From Streptomyces sp. H27-H1 (GTDB lineage: Bacteria; Actinomycetota; Actinomycetes; Streptomycetales; Streptomycetaceae): 64,000 nucleotides of DNA. Shown here in pieces: positions 28,418 to 37,008 of this stretch (position 1 is its first letter; every line of letters begins with the position of its first letter). The notes below the pieces were generated by a model. It was not told the DNA's origin. It saw only the letters and a program-made list of their open reading frames with translations, and made no database searches. Position numbers and translations under genes: made by a program. The DNA is taken from the NCBI RefSeq assembly GCF_026627445.1, contig NZ_JAPNLJ010000003.1:254822-318821 (forward strand), given 5' to 3'.

Positions 28418-28909
28418 ATGCTGCGACTCGAACGCCTGCGGGCCGATCACGGAGATGCCCTGCTGGCCTTCGAGCGGGAGAACCGGTCGTACTTCGCCCG
28501 CTCCGTGCCGGACCGCGGTGACGCGTACTTCGCGGATTTCGCCGACCGCCACCGCGCACTGCTCGCCGAACAGGACACGGGCGCGATCCACTTCCACCTC
28601 GTGATGGACACCGCCGGAGAGCTCATCGGACGCGTCAACCTGGTGGATGTGGCGGACGGCGCCGCCGACCTCGGATACCGGATCGGCGAACGGGCAGCGG
28701 GCCGCGGCGCGGCCACGGGCGCCGTCCGTGAAGTCTGCCGGCTCGCCGCCACGGACTACGGGCTCAGCGTCCTCACCGCATCCGTCGCCCTGGACAACCC
28801 GGCATCGGCGGCAGTGCTGGAGCGGACCGGGTTCACGGTGGTGGGGGAGACCGTCCTGGACGGCTGCCCCGGTGTGACCTACCGGCGGGCGCTGCTCCCC
28901 GAGGGCTGA
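28418..28909 (+). CDS. GNAT-family N-acetyltransferase (RimJ/RimL-like)
   Basis: A 163-aa acetyltransferase with the order typical of ribosomal-protein alanine acetyltransferase-like GNATs: LRLERLRADHGDALLAFERE at the start, LIGRVNLVDVADGAADLGYR beta-strands, the acetyl-CoA loop IGERAAGRGAATGAV, and the final ALDNPASAAVLERTGFTVVG. No clear RBS precedes the ATG at 28418; a TATCCT element 8-13 bases upstream suggests a leaderless transcript. A terminator hairpin follows the stop. Confidence 0.9.
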   Translation: MLRLERLRADHGDALLAFERENRSYFARSVPDRGDAYFADFADRHRALLAEQDTGAIHFHLVMDTAGELIGRVNLVDVADGAADLGYRIGERAAGRGAATGAVREVCRLAATDYGLSVLTASVALDNPASAAVLERTGFTVVGETVLDGCPGVTYRRALLPEG

Positions 28910-28927
28910 CCGGGCCGCCCGGACGGG

Positions 28928-28949
28928 GCACCAGACCCGGTTCTGGTGC
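28928..28949 (+). terminator. Hairpin after the acetyltransferase gene
   Basis: An 8-bp perfect stem (gcaccaga / tctggtgc) with a 6-base loop lies 18 bases after the stop codon. A short direct repeat gttgatcaccg occurs twice further on (29012 and 29028). Confidence 0.6.
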
Positions 28950-29180
28950 GTACGGGTGACGGCCCGACAGCGCCGCTCACCCCATCGGGGGCCCCGGCGC
29001 GCGCGCACGGCGTTGATCACCGAGTGTGTTGATCACCGGCAGCGTGTGCTGCCAGTCGGCCCCCGCACGGAGGAGTACCCGGCCCCATGGCTGTCGCCGC
29101 CGTTCTCTCCGTCTTGTGCGCCGCCCTCATCCGTGCCGAATCCGGGGCGCTGATATACCGCTGCCTCGCCGCCGACCGGA

Positions 29181-29210
29181 TGTGGATGCGGATGCGGATG
29201 CCGATGCCGG
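29181..29210. repeat. Hexamer microsatellite (tgcgga type)
   Basis: Five units: tgtgga, tgcgga, tgcgga, tgccga, tgccgg. It belongs to the 905-base interval 28910-29814, in which no gene could be supported. The nearby 142-residue reading (29087-29515) is low-complexity and has a poorly placed RBS. Confidence 0.7.
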
Positions 29211-29380
29211 AGTCGGCCAAGGACGAGGTGCGCGGCCGCTGCGGGAAGTACGCGCACAGGGTCATCGACCGTGAGTGGCCCAGGATGCCGCGGATGCCGA
29301 GGCCGGGGCCTTCGGTATCGCCGCTGTCGGTGGCATCTGCGGTGTCTGCGGTTAGGGCGTCCGGCTGGTCCTCCAGTTCA

Positions 29381-29452
29381 TCCACATCCACAGCCACAGC
29401 CACATCCACAGCCGCAGCCGCAGCCGCAGCCGCAGCTACGCCTACACCTACG
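29381..29452. repeat. Hexamer microsatellite (gccgca / tccaca type), 12 copies
   Basis: Twelve hexamers from tccaca through gccaca and four exact gccgca units to cctaca/cctacg. After it a short frame reads SRMQVGTAAVREALRQMAFV then a stop, and another frame ends FSKGVPGTAQRIKFDAGMPA just before the peroxidase gene. Both may be ends of decayed genes but could not be identified. Confidence 0.75.
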
Positions 29453-29814
29453 CCTCACGCATGCAGGTCGGGACCGCCGCTGTCCGCGAGGCGTTGCGCC
29501 AGATGGCGTTCGTGACCGCACACGGCACCTGACCGGACCGGCATCCAGGACGGCCACGCGAGCGGTCGACACCAGCCGGCGCCACGTCGAACTGCGTGTC
29601 AAGCAGAACGAGGGCCGGGCCATACTCTGCGGGCCCCGCCGACCGCGGCCGCTGCGACGCCCGGCCCCCCATGCGCTTCCTCCTCCTTCTTCTCCAAGGG
29701 CGTGCCCGGCACCGCCCAGCGGATCAAGTTCGACGCCGGAATGCCCGCCGCGCCGCTGCGCTGAACCCGGCCGTTCCCCGCCCCCCGTTCCCCTCCGCCA
29801 CTTGGAGCAAGCCG

Positions 29815-31821
29815 ATGGCCCTCGCCCCGTCGCAACCCCCGGGCTGCCCCCGCACCGGACCCGCCCGCAGGACCGTGGTCCAGGCAGCGGCCCTCGCCGC
29901 CGCCGGTGTCACCGCAGGCCTCGTACCCACGGCCTGGGCCGCCGAGGCCCCGGCCGGCCCGGCAGCACGCCCGGGGACGGAACCCGTGCGGCGGGACGCC
30001 GACCCAGATCCCCTCCCGCTGCGCACCGACCGCCAGTCGCAGGGCGACATCCTCGCCGGGTTCCGCAAGGACCACGTCTGCTTCCTCTTCCTCCACTTCA
30101 GCAACGCCGAGAAGGCCCGCGGCTGGCTGACCCGGCTGCTGCCCTCGATCTCCACGACCGAGGAAGTGGCCCGCTTCAACCGGGCCTTCAGCAGGGCCCG
30201 CCGCCGCAGCGGCGGCATCGACCCCGACTCCATGGCCACCCTGTGGACCGGGCTCGGCCTGACCCATCCGGGGCTGCGCCTGTTCGCCGGCAAGGAGCCC
30301 TTCCCCGCCGCCCCGCCCGGCTCCAGCGCCGAGGCCTTCACCCAGGGCTGCGCCGCCCGCGCGCAGCAGCTCGGTGACACCGGCACCAGCGCCCCGCCGT
30401 CCTGGCTGTTCGGCGCCGAAGAGCCCGGGCGCGCGGTGCACGCGGTCCTCACGCTCGCCGCCGACCAGCCCGAGCGCCTCGCCACCGCCGTCGCCGAACA
30501 CGGCGCGGGCGCGGGCAAGGCCGGTATGACGGTCCTGTTCCGTCAGGACGGGGCCACGCTTCCCGGCGAGCTGCGCGGGCATGAGCACTTCGGATTCCTC
30601 GACTGCATCAGCCAGCCCGGCGTACGCGGCTTCGACGAGCCCGACCCGGCCGATGCCACCAGCGTGCTCGGCAAGCCCGGAAACCGGCTGATCCCCGCCG
30701 GGGAGTTCGTCATCGGCGCCGAGCGGGCGGGCCGGCGCCCCACGGGGCTGCCCGCCTGGGCCACCGGCGGCGCCTTCCAGGTGGTACGCCGCCTCGCACA
30801 GGACGTGCCCGGCTGGTGGACGCAGGTCGCCCTGCGCCTCGCCGAACTCCAGCGCGCCGGCGCCGCGCCCGCCGACGCCGGCCGGGAGTGGCTCGGAGCC
30901 CGCCTGATGGGCCGTTGGCCGGGCGGCATGCCGGTCTCGCTCTGCCCCGCGGCGGAACGACTGCCGGAGCCGGGCGAGCACCCCGACGCCGAGCTCGACT
31001 ACAGCCAGGACCCGCAGGGCTGGCAGATGCCGCTGTTCGCCCACATCCGCAAGGGGAACCCGCGCGGCGGCCTCGTCCTCACCCCGGGTCGTCCCCCCGT
31101 GGCCCAGGGGGACCTCGACACGCGGCGCCTGATGCGGCGCGGAATCCCCTACGGCCCGGTCTACAAGCCAGAACTGGGCGGGGACCACGGTCCGGAGGCC
31201 TCGCGCGGACTGGTCTTCGTCTGCCACCAGTCGGACCTGGTAGGGCAGTTCGAGCTCGTGATGCGCAAATGGCTGAACGAACCGGACTTCCCGGCCGGCC
31301 GCAACCCCCGCACCGGCTCCGACCCGGTAGTCGGCCCCGATTCGCCCATCGCCTTCGAAACCCCCTCGGCGGACGGCACCGGCAGCCGGGCCAACACCCT
31401 CCACTTCGGCCGGTTCGTGCGCACCGAGGGCTCCGTGTACGCCTTCAGCCTCTCCCTCCCCGTCCTGCGCGCCCTGGTCAAGGGGCAACTCGACGACTCC
31501 ATCGAGTTCCACACCGGTTCCGTACTGCGCCCCGGCGACGTCCTCGACGCGGGAAAGTTCCGGCTGTCCCTCGACGGCACCGGCGACCTCGCACTGCTCG
31601 ACGCCGAGGGACGCCGTCCGTGGCACACCGACACGGGCGGCTCCGGCCACGACGCCGTCCTCACCCAGGACGGCGAACTGCTCGTGCGCACATCCGACGG
31701 CCGCCCCGCCTGGTCGAGCGGAACCACCGGCCACCCCGGCGCGCGCCTGCTGCTGCGGCCCGCCGGAGAACTGGTGATCCTGGCCGGTGACCAGGTGCTG
31801 TGGAAGGCCTCCGCCTCATAG
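29815..31821 (+). CDS. Secreted DyP-type peroxidase with C-terminal lectin-like domain
   Basis: A 668-aa protein. The N-terminus (RRTVVQAAALAAAGVTAGLV, then AWA) looks like a Tat-type signal. Residues about 60-540 resemble dye-decolourising heme peroxidases: HEHFGFLDCISQPG (near 257-268), the GNRLIPAGEFVIG strand, GFLVFVCHQ-type core and LHFGRFVRTEGSVYAFSLS. The usual GXXDG heme motif reads with Cys in place of the last Gly. The last 120 residues (FRLSLDGTGDLALLDAEGRR, LTQDGELLVRTSDGRPAWSS) form a bulb-lectin (mannose-binding) type repeat domain, an unusual addition. ATG 29815 has a ttggag RBS. It is followed 10 bases later by an aldo/keto reductase gene. Confidence 0.88.
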   Translation: MALAPSQPPGCPRTGPARRTVVQAAALAAAGVTAGLVPTAWAAEAPAGPAARPGTEPVRRDADPDPLPLRTDRQSQGDILAGFRKDHVCFLFLHFSNAEKARGWLTRLLPSISTTEEVARFNRAFSRARRRSGGIDPDSMATLWTGLGLTHPGLRLFAGKEPFPAAPPGSSAEAFTQGCAARAQQLGDTGTSAPPSWLFGAEEPGRAVHAVLTLAADQPERLATAVAEHGAGAGKAGMTVLFRQDGATLPGELRGHEHFGFLDCISQPGVRGFDEPDPADATSVLGKPGNRLIPAGEFVIGAERAGRRPTGLPAWATGGAFQVVRRLAQDVPGWWTQVALRLAELQRAGAAPADAGREWLGARLMGRWPGGMPVSLCPAAERLPEPGEHPDAELDYSQDPQGWQMPLFAHIRKGNPRGGLVLTPGRPPVAQGDLDTRRLMRRGIPYGPVYKPELGGDHGPEASRGLVFVCHQSDLVGQFELVMRKWLNEPDFPAGRNPRTGSDPVVGPDSPIAFETPSADGTGSRANTLHFGRFVRTEGSVYAFSLSLPVLRALVKGQLDDSIEFHTGSVLRPGDVLDAGKFRLSLDGTGDLALLDAEGRRPWHTDTGGSGHDAVLTQDGELLVRTSDGRPAWSSGTTGHPGARLLLRPAGELVILAGDQVLWKASAS

Positions 31822-31831
31822 GGTGACCGCC

Positions 31832-32791
31832 ATGGCTATCACCCCACAAGTAACAGCCGACACCCGGCTGATCTACGGCTGTATGGCTCTCGGCGGCAGC
31901 TGGGAGCCAGGTCCGTACCGGGCCGAGGACATCGACGAGGCCGAAGCGGCGATCGAGGCCGCCCTCGACAGCGGCATCACGATGTTCGACCACGCCGACA
32001 TCTACCGGCACGGAAAGGCGGAAGCCGTCTTCGGCGAGGTGCTCGCCCGCACCCCTGGCCTGCGCGAGCGCGTCACGCTGCAGACCAAGTGCGGCATCCG
32101 GCTCGCCGAAGGCGACCGCCCCGGCATCTACGACCTGCGGGGCGCGACCATCATCCGCCACGTCGAGGAGAGCCTCACGCGGCTGCGCACCGACTCCATC
32201 GACGTCCTGCTCCTGCACCGGCCCGACCCCCTCGCCGACCCCGCGGACATCGCCGAGGCGCTGACCTCACTGCACCGCCAGGGCCTGGTAAAGGAGTTCG
32301 GCGTCTCCAACATGAACGCCGCCCAATGCGCCAACCTGCAACGCCACCTCGAAGTCCCGCTCGTCGCCAACCAGCTGGAAATGAGCCTGGACCGCCGGGA
32401 CTGGCTCGAGGACGGAGTCCTCGTGAACACGCCGGCCGCGGCCGGCGTCGGATTCCCGGCCGGCACCGTCGAGTACTGCACGGTGAACGGAGTCCGCCTC
32501 CAGGCCTACGGCGCGCTGGCCCAAGGCCGCTTCACCGGACGGGAGTCGAGCGCGGCCGAACACGCGACCGCCGAGCACCTGCGCGCCCTGGCCAAGGCGA
32601 AGGACACGACACCGGAAACGATCCTGCTGTGGTGGCTGCAACGCCACCCGGCCCGGATCGCACCCGTCATCGGCACCGGCCGTCCCGAGCGCATCCGGGC
32701 CTGCCGCGACGCCGCGCTGCGCACCCCGGACCTCAGCCACGAGGAGTGGTACTCCCTGTGGCTCACGGCCCGCGGCGCGCCGCTGCCCTAA
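31832..32791 (+). CDS. Aldo/keto reductase
   Basis: A 319-aa NAD(P)H-dependent oxidoreductase of the AKR superfamily with a TIM-barrel pattern. The catalytic tetrad is visible as the Asp and Tyr of MFDHADIYRHGKAE, the Lys of LQTKCGIR and the His of VLLLHRPDPL; GVSNMNAAQ and the C-terminal VIGTGRPERI cofactor-binding segment are conserved. It resembles YdhF-type reductases. It starts 10 bases after the peroxidase stop, so the two are probably co-transcribed; the substrate is unknown. Confidence 0.93.
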   Translation: MAITPQVTADTRLIYGCMALGGSWEPGPYRAEDIDEAEAAIEAALDSGITMFDHADIYRHGKAEAVFGEVLARTPGLRERVTLQTKCGIRLAEGDRPGIYDLRGATIIRHVEESLTRLRTDSIDVLLLHRPDPLADPADIAEALTSLHRQGLVKEFGVSNMNAAQCANLQRHLEVPLVANQLEMSLDRRDWLEDGVLVNTPAAAGVGFPAGTVEYCTVNGVRLQAYGALAQGRFTGRESSAAEHATAEHLRALAKAKDTTPETILLWWLQRHPARIAPVIGTGRPERIRACRDAALRTPDLSHEEWYSLWLTARGAPLP

Positions 32792-32932
32792 CTCCCCGCA
32801 AGCGCCGGAGGCAGTGCGGGTCTCCGGTCGCGGTGGTGAGTCCCCGAGTCCCTTCTCGCGGAAGTCCCTCCTGGAGGGTGCGCGGTGGATACCGTGAGCC
32901 CTGCTCAAGATCAATTTCCGTAGGAGGGCTCC

Positions 32933-33599
32933 ATGACTGCCGAGCCGGGTCCGATGAACCAGGCTCCTGCGGCCGGCCCGCACCCGAAGAGCGGGGCGGA
33001 GTCCGGGGCCGGTCCGGCGGCGCATCCCGTCCTGGACCTCCAACACTTCAAGGAGTCGGCCGAGCGGGTCCTGTACGAGTTCCTGGCCGCAAAGGCGATT
33101 TCCTCTACGGGCGGGGGCCGTCTGCCGAACCTGGCCCAGCCGCTCCAGGAGTTCATGGCGGCCGGCGGGAAACGCATCCGCCCGGTCCTGTCCTTGGTCG
33201 GGTGGCACGCAGCCGGAGCCGCCGGCAACCCTGCCACCGCATACTGCCTTGCCGCTTCGCTGGAACTCTTCCACGCCTTCGCGCTCATACACGACGACGT
33301 GATGGACCGCTCCGAGACCCGCCGCGGACAGCCGACCGTGCACCGGGCCCAGGCCCGCGACTACGAGCGGCGACGGCCCGCAGCCCTGGCCGGACACCCC
33401 GACGCCGCGGTCGGCGCAGAACGTTTCGGGGAGGGCGCCGCCATCCTCATAGGCGACCTCGCGCTTGTCTGGTCCGATGAACTGCTGCGCACCGGCCGGC
33501 CGTCCCCCGAGCAAATGGCGAGAGGTACCGGCCGAGGAGCTGGGCGAGTTCAACGCTCACATCGTCGGCGAGATCCAGGTGGTCCACGAGTTTCGCTGA
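32933..33599 (+). pseudogene. Truncated polyprenyl diphosphate synthetase joined to an unrelated 3' end
   Basis: The first about 190 codons, from an ATG with a good aggagg RBS, encode a type I isoprenyl diphosphate synthase: GGKRIRPVLSL and the first Asp-rich motif HDDVMDRSE. After PSPEQ (near 33510) the homology stops; the second Asp-rich motif and about 150 residues are missing. In another frame, from about 33513 to the TGA at 33597, the sequence reads KWREVPAEELGEFNAHIVGE then IQVVHEFR, which looks like the natural C-terminus of a different protein. A deletion that joined two genes is the simplest explanation. Confidence 0.75.
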
Positions 33600-33602
33600 G
33601 GC

Positions 33603-33633
33603 GGGGCGGCTCGCTGACGGAGCGGGCCGCCCC
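33603..33633. terminator. Hairpin after the fused pseudogene
   Basis: A 13-bp stem with one G-U pair and a 5-base loop follows the remnant stop by 4 bases. It was probably the terminator of the gene whose 3' end survives there. Confidence 0.6.
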
Positions 33634-33718
33634 GGCCCGACGACCTCTGAGTGACTGGTGCGATCCTCCGCGGCTGCCCTGCCCACAGCAGCCCGGAGAT
33701 CATTTACCGGGACACCCC

Positions 33719-34633
33719 TCAGCCGGGAGATCCGACCGCGCACACCAGGATCGGGGTGGCGCGGCTCGGGTCGAGGGCGTTGCGGACCATGTGCCAGACG
33801 TTGAGGTCGTAGGCCTCGCCGATGTGACCCACCGGGTCGAAGGGGCAATAGTCCTGCACGTACTGGTTCTTGACCCCCGGTTCGCGGACGAACGCCGTCT
33901 CGGTGGGGGTCACGAGCTCGTCGTAGCGCGAGGTGATGATGGTGTATGAGATCCCCGGCTGGGCCACCGGACCGTCGTTCAGCGCCTGGATCGCAGGCCC
34001 ACCGGGAACCTCGTCGGCGAGCACGGGGATGCCGATGGTGGTCACGATCTTCTCCATGGTCTCCCGCCCGAGCAGCTTGTCGCCCAGGTCCAGGAGGCCG
34101 GCTGCGTTCGTCCCGTGGGTCGGCGGAGCGATGGCCACGACCGCCTTGATGTGCGGCTGGATGCCCTGCATCTTGGCGAGGTAGAGGGCCTGGAGCCCGC
34201 CCTCGGAGTGGCCGACGACCGAGACCTGGGCGGCGCCGGTCGCGCCGCGCACCTTGGCCACGTACTCCTTGATCTCCAGGTTGGAGACGGCCACCGGCTT
34301 GAGGCCGCCGGCCAGTGGGAAGCCGTCGTAGGCGCCGTAGGTCAGGGCGAAGGTGCAGTAGCCGCGGGCGGCGAGGTCGGCCTGGAGGAAGTTGAGGTCC
34401 TCGTACCAGGTCGCGAAAGTGCCGTGCAGCAGCACCACGGGCTCGGGGTGCGCGGCGCTCGGCCGGCAGGAGAAGTCGTTGATCCCCCCTCTCGCGAGGC
34501 CGTCGGCGCCGGCGTGGGCAGGGACGGCCGCGCCGAGGACGAGGGCCAGCGGGAGAGCGGCCCTGGCGAGCAGGGTGCGCGCGCGGATTCGGGTGCGGAT
34601 TCGGGTGCGGGGCGAACGGGTACTGCGCGCCAT
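33719..34633 (-). CDS. Secreted alpha/beta-hydrolase lipase
   Basis: A 304-aa secreted lipase/esterase. The signal peptide has an unusually basic start with the repeat RTRIRTRIRART, a hydrophobic core and a cut near AHA. The mature enzyme shows VVLLHGTFATWYEDL (oxyanion region), the nucleophile elbow GHSEGG and a C-terminal region with DPVGHIGEAYD, where the catalytic histidine is expected. It resembles triacylglycerol lipases of Streptomyces (class 2 lipase-like). The ATG at 34633 has an aggag RBS. It is divergent from a PucR-type regulator. Confidence 0.9.
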   Translation of the reverse strand: MARSTRSPRTRIRTRIRARTLLARAALPLALVLGAAVPAHAGADGLARGGINDFSCRPSAAHPEPVVLLHGTFATWYEDLNFLQADLAARGYCTFALTYGAYDGFPLAGGLKPVAVSNLEIKEYVAKVRGATGAAQVSVVGHSEGGLQALYLAKMQGIQPHIKAVVAIAPPTHGTNAAGLLDLGDKLLGRETMEKIVTTIGIPVLADEVPGGPAIQALNDGPVAQPGISYTIITSRYDELVTPTETAFVREPGVKNQYVQDYCPFDPVGHIGEAYDLNVWHMVRNALDPSRATPILVCAVGSPG

Positions 34634-34761
34634 ACGACGTCTCCTGACGGGAGGTCATGTACTGGTCGGACTGCACAGAATCCTCCGGCGCGCCGCCCCT
34701 GTCCCCTGGCGGTACGCGCAGAATGCTTCCTCTCGCGTTTGTGCGCGGTGACAATGCGGGG

Positions 34762-36030
34762 ATGGACGACGCGGGCGGGGCGGCGAAGCCGGATGCGGTG
34801 CCGGACGGGTCCGCGGCAGGGGGTGGGGCCGGGCCAGGAGGCGGGGCCGGCGGACCCGGGGCCGCCGAGCGTGCCGCGCCGGGGCTCGTCGCCGCGCTGC
34901 TGCCCCGGATACCGGAGATGGCGGCCGAGGCCGTCTCCCGGCTCACCGCCGACATCCCCGCCTACCGGCTGTTGCCCGACAGCGTCCTCGGCGGAGACCT
35001 CCTCGCGAACACCGAAGCCGTGCTGAAGCTGTTCTTCACCACCGTCGCCGAGGGACGCCCGCCGACCGAGGCCGAATTGGCCGCGCCCGTGGCCTGGGGC
35101 GCGGAGCGGGCCCGCGACGGGGTCCCTTTGGAGGCGGTGCTACGCGTCTACCCGCTCGGCGCGAGCCGGGCCTGGGAGCTGGCGGCGGCCGGCCCCGACC
35201 CCGCCGTCGACCCGTACGACCTGGTCACGGGGCTGCTGGCATTCCTCGGCGAGGTCATGCCCAAGGTTGCCGAGGCCTACCTGCGCGAACAGGCCGACCT
35301 CGACTGGGAGCAGCGCGAACACGGCCGCAACCTCGCCGGGGTCCTGCTCGCCGGGCGGCCGGCCCGCCGCGCGGCCGAACGCTACGGGCGCACCCTCGCC
35401 GAACGGTACGAGGTGGTCGTCCTGCGGCTCCCCGAAGCACCCGGCGGCGCGACGAACCGCATCCTGCGCGCCGTGCGTTCCGAACTGGACGGCAATCCCG
35501 AGGTACTGGCCACCTTCAAGGGCGAAGGGGGAGTCCTGCTCGTCCCGTGCGGGCCGGACGGGACCACCCGGCGGCTGCTCGCCCGGCTCGACGCGGCGGC
35601 CGCACTGCGGTGCACGGCGGCGGCCGCCGTCGCCGAGGACCACGGATCGATCCCGCAAGCCCAGGCGGAGGCGTCCGAAGTGCTCTCCCTGGCCGAGGAC
35701 ACGGGGCGTCCGCCGGGCCTCTACCGGCTGGCCGACCTGGCCGTCGAGTACCAGCTCGTGCGGCCCGGACCCGCCCGCGACGCCCTGGCCCGCGTCCTGG
35801 CACCCCTCGATGACCAGCCCCATCTGATCGCCACGCTCCGGGAGTTCATCGCGGCCGGCTATCGGCGTGCCGAGGCCGCCACAGCCCTCACCGTGCACCG
35901 CAACACCCTGACCTACCGCCTGGGCCGGATCCGCCTGCTCACCGGCCACGACGCCACCGACCCCACCGGCGCCCGCCACCTCGCGGCCTCCCTCACGGCG
36001 TACGACGCGGCCCGCCGCACCGGCCCCTGA
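34762..36030 (+). CDS. PucR/CdaR-type transcriptional regulator
   Basis: A 422-aa regulator. After a low-complexity Gly/Ala-rich N-terminal tail it has a RsbRD-like N-terminal sensor region (VAALLPRIPEMAAEAVSRLT; AVLRVYPLGASRAWELA), a middle GGDEF-like domain and a C-terminal PucR helix-turn-helix (about 375-405, YRRAEAATALTVHRNTLTYR). Such proteins activate metabolic or developmental genes. The start is taken at ATG 34762; GTG 34741 is possible. The divergent lipase gene 128 bases away is a candidate target. Confidence 0.87.
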   Translation: MDDAGGAAKPDAVPDGSAAGGGAGPGGGAGGPGAAERAAPGLVAALLPRIPEMAAEAVSRLTADIPAYRLLPDSVLGGDLLANTEAVLKLFFTTVAEGRPPTEAELAAPVAWGAERARDGVPLEAVLRVYPLGASRAWELAAAGPDPAVDPYDLVTGLLAFLGEVMPKVAEAYLREQADLDWEQREHGRNLAGVLLAGRPARRAAERYGRTLAERYEVVVLRLPEAPGGATNRILRAVRSELDGNPEVLATFKGEGGVLLVPCGPDGTTRRLLARLDAAAALRCTAAAAVAEDHGSIPQAQAEASEVLSLAEDTGRPPGLYRLADLAVEYQLVRPGPARDALARVLAPLDDQPHLIATLREFIAAGYRRAEAATALTVHRNTLTYRLGRIRLLTGHDATDPTGARHLAASLTAYDAARRTGP

Positions 36031-36060
36031 CGCGCGCCGCAGCACGGGCGGGCCGGTGGC

Positions 36061-36954
36061 TCAGAGCACCGGCGGCCGCCCGGCGGCCGTGAGGCGCACC
36101 ACGGTGCGCCAGCGCATGGGCCGCCGCACCTGCTCGTGCCGGGCCGCCCACCCTTCGCGAAGCCCCTGGAGCGAGTCCCGCATTCCACCGCCCCGCAGTC
36201 CGCGCAGCGCCGTGACGGCCGTCCAGATGCCCAGGTACGCCGGGATGAGGGGCCCGGGGAGGTTGCGGTAGGCGAGCCAGACGCGGTTGCGGGCGGCCAG
36301 CCGGTGGAAGAGCGCGTGCCGGGTGGGGCTGGTGACGGGGTGGTGCATCCGGACCTGCGCCGCGTACCAGCCGGCGCCGCCCCGGTCCCACAGCCGGTAC
36401 GCGAGGTCGATTCCCTCGTGGTAGAGGAAGAAGTCGGCCCAGCCCCCGGCCGCGTCGAAGGCGTCCCGGCGGACCAGGACCACGCCCTCGGTCATGGTGG
36501 CGATGGTGCCGGGCCGGCCCGGATCACCGGCGCGCAGGCGGGGCACCCAACGGCGCGGCGTCGTGGTGTCGTCGGGCCCGGTCAGCCGCGGCTGGACGTA
36601 CGCGGCCTCCGGGCGCCGGCGGGCTTCGGCCACCAGTCGGGACAGGACGTCGGGCCGCGGGAAGGACGCGTCGTTGTCGAGGAAGAACAGGAACTCGCTG
36701 CCCGTGTCCCGCAGGGCGAGTGCGCCGCGGTTGCGGCCCTCGGGGATGCCGAGGTTCTCCGGGAGGGTGACGACGGTGGCCCCGGGCACGGAGAGCGAGG
36801 GGTGGCAGCCGTTGCCGACGATGACGAGGTGGAGTTCGACGTCCTCCTGCGCGAGGAGCGTCCGGACGGCCGCCGCCTCCTCGTCGGGGCGGTCGTTCAT
36901 GGTCAGCAGGACGACGTCGATCCCGTTGGCTGCGGGGGAGTGGGAGGTGGGCAC
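36061..36954 (-). CDS. GT2 family glycosyltransferase
   Basis: A 297-aa cytoplasmic glycosyltransferase of family 2 (GT-A fold). The nucleotide-sugar binding start IDVVLLTMNDRPDEEAAAVR, the PENLGIPEGRNRGA segment and the metal-binding FLFFLDNDAS (DXD-type) are typical of rhamnosyl- or glycan-transferases. A C-terminal segment LAYRNLPGPLIPAYLGIWTA is moderately hydrophobic. It stands alone between the PucR-type gene (convergent) and the L,D-transpeptidase; acceptor unknown. Confidence 0.88.
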   Translation of the reverse strand: MPTSHSPAANGIDVVLLTMNDRPDEEAAAVRTLLAQEDVELHLVIVGNGCHPSLSVPGATVVTLPENLGIPEGRNRGALALRDTGSEFLFFLDNDASFPRPDVLSRLVAEARRRPEAAYVQPRLTGPDDTTTPRRWVPRLRAGDPGRPGTIATMTEGVVLVRRDAFDAAGGWADFFLYHEGIDLAYRLWDRGGAGWYAAQVRMHHPVTSPTRHALFHRLAARNRVWLAYRNLPGPLIPAYLGIWTAVTALRGLRGGGMRDSLQGLREGWAARHEQVRRPMRWRTVVRLTAAGRPPVL

Positions 36955-37008
36955 GGACCGGATGCTACCGAAGCCGGCGTGCCCGCCCGGCCGGAGGACC
37001 CGCCCCGC

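Noticed and set aside
29381..29452. Possible CRISPR array
   Set aside because: Contiguous hexamers without spacers; no cas genes nearby.
29087..29515. 142-residue plus-strand reading
   Set aside because: Built largely from hexamer repeats, RBS too far from the start, no recognisable domain.
29599..31734. 711-residue minus-strand reading opposite the peroxidase gene
   Set aside because: Antisense shadow with low-complexity Gly/Ala/Val composition; the plus strand has clear domains.
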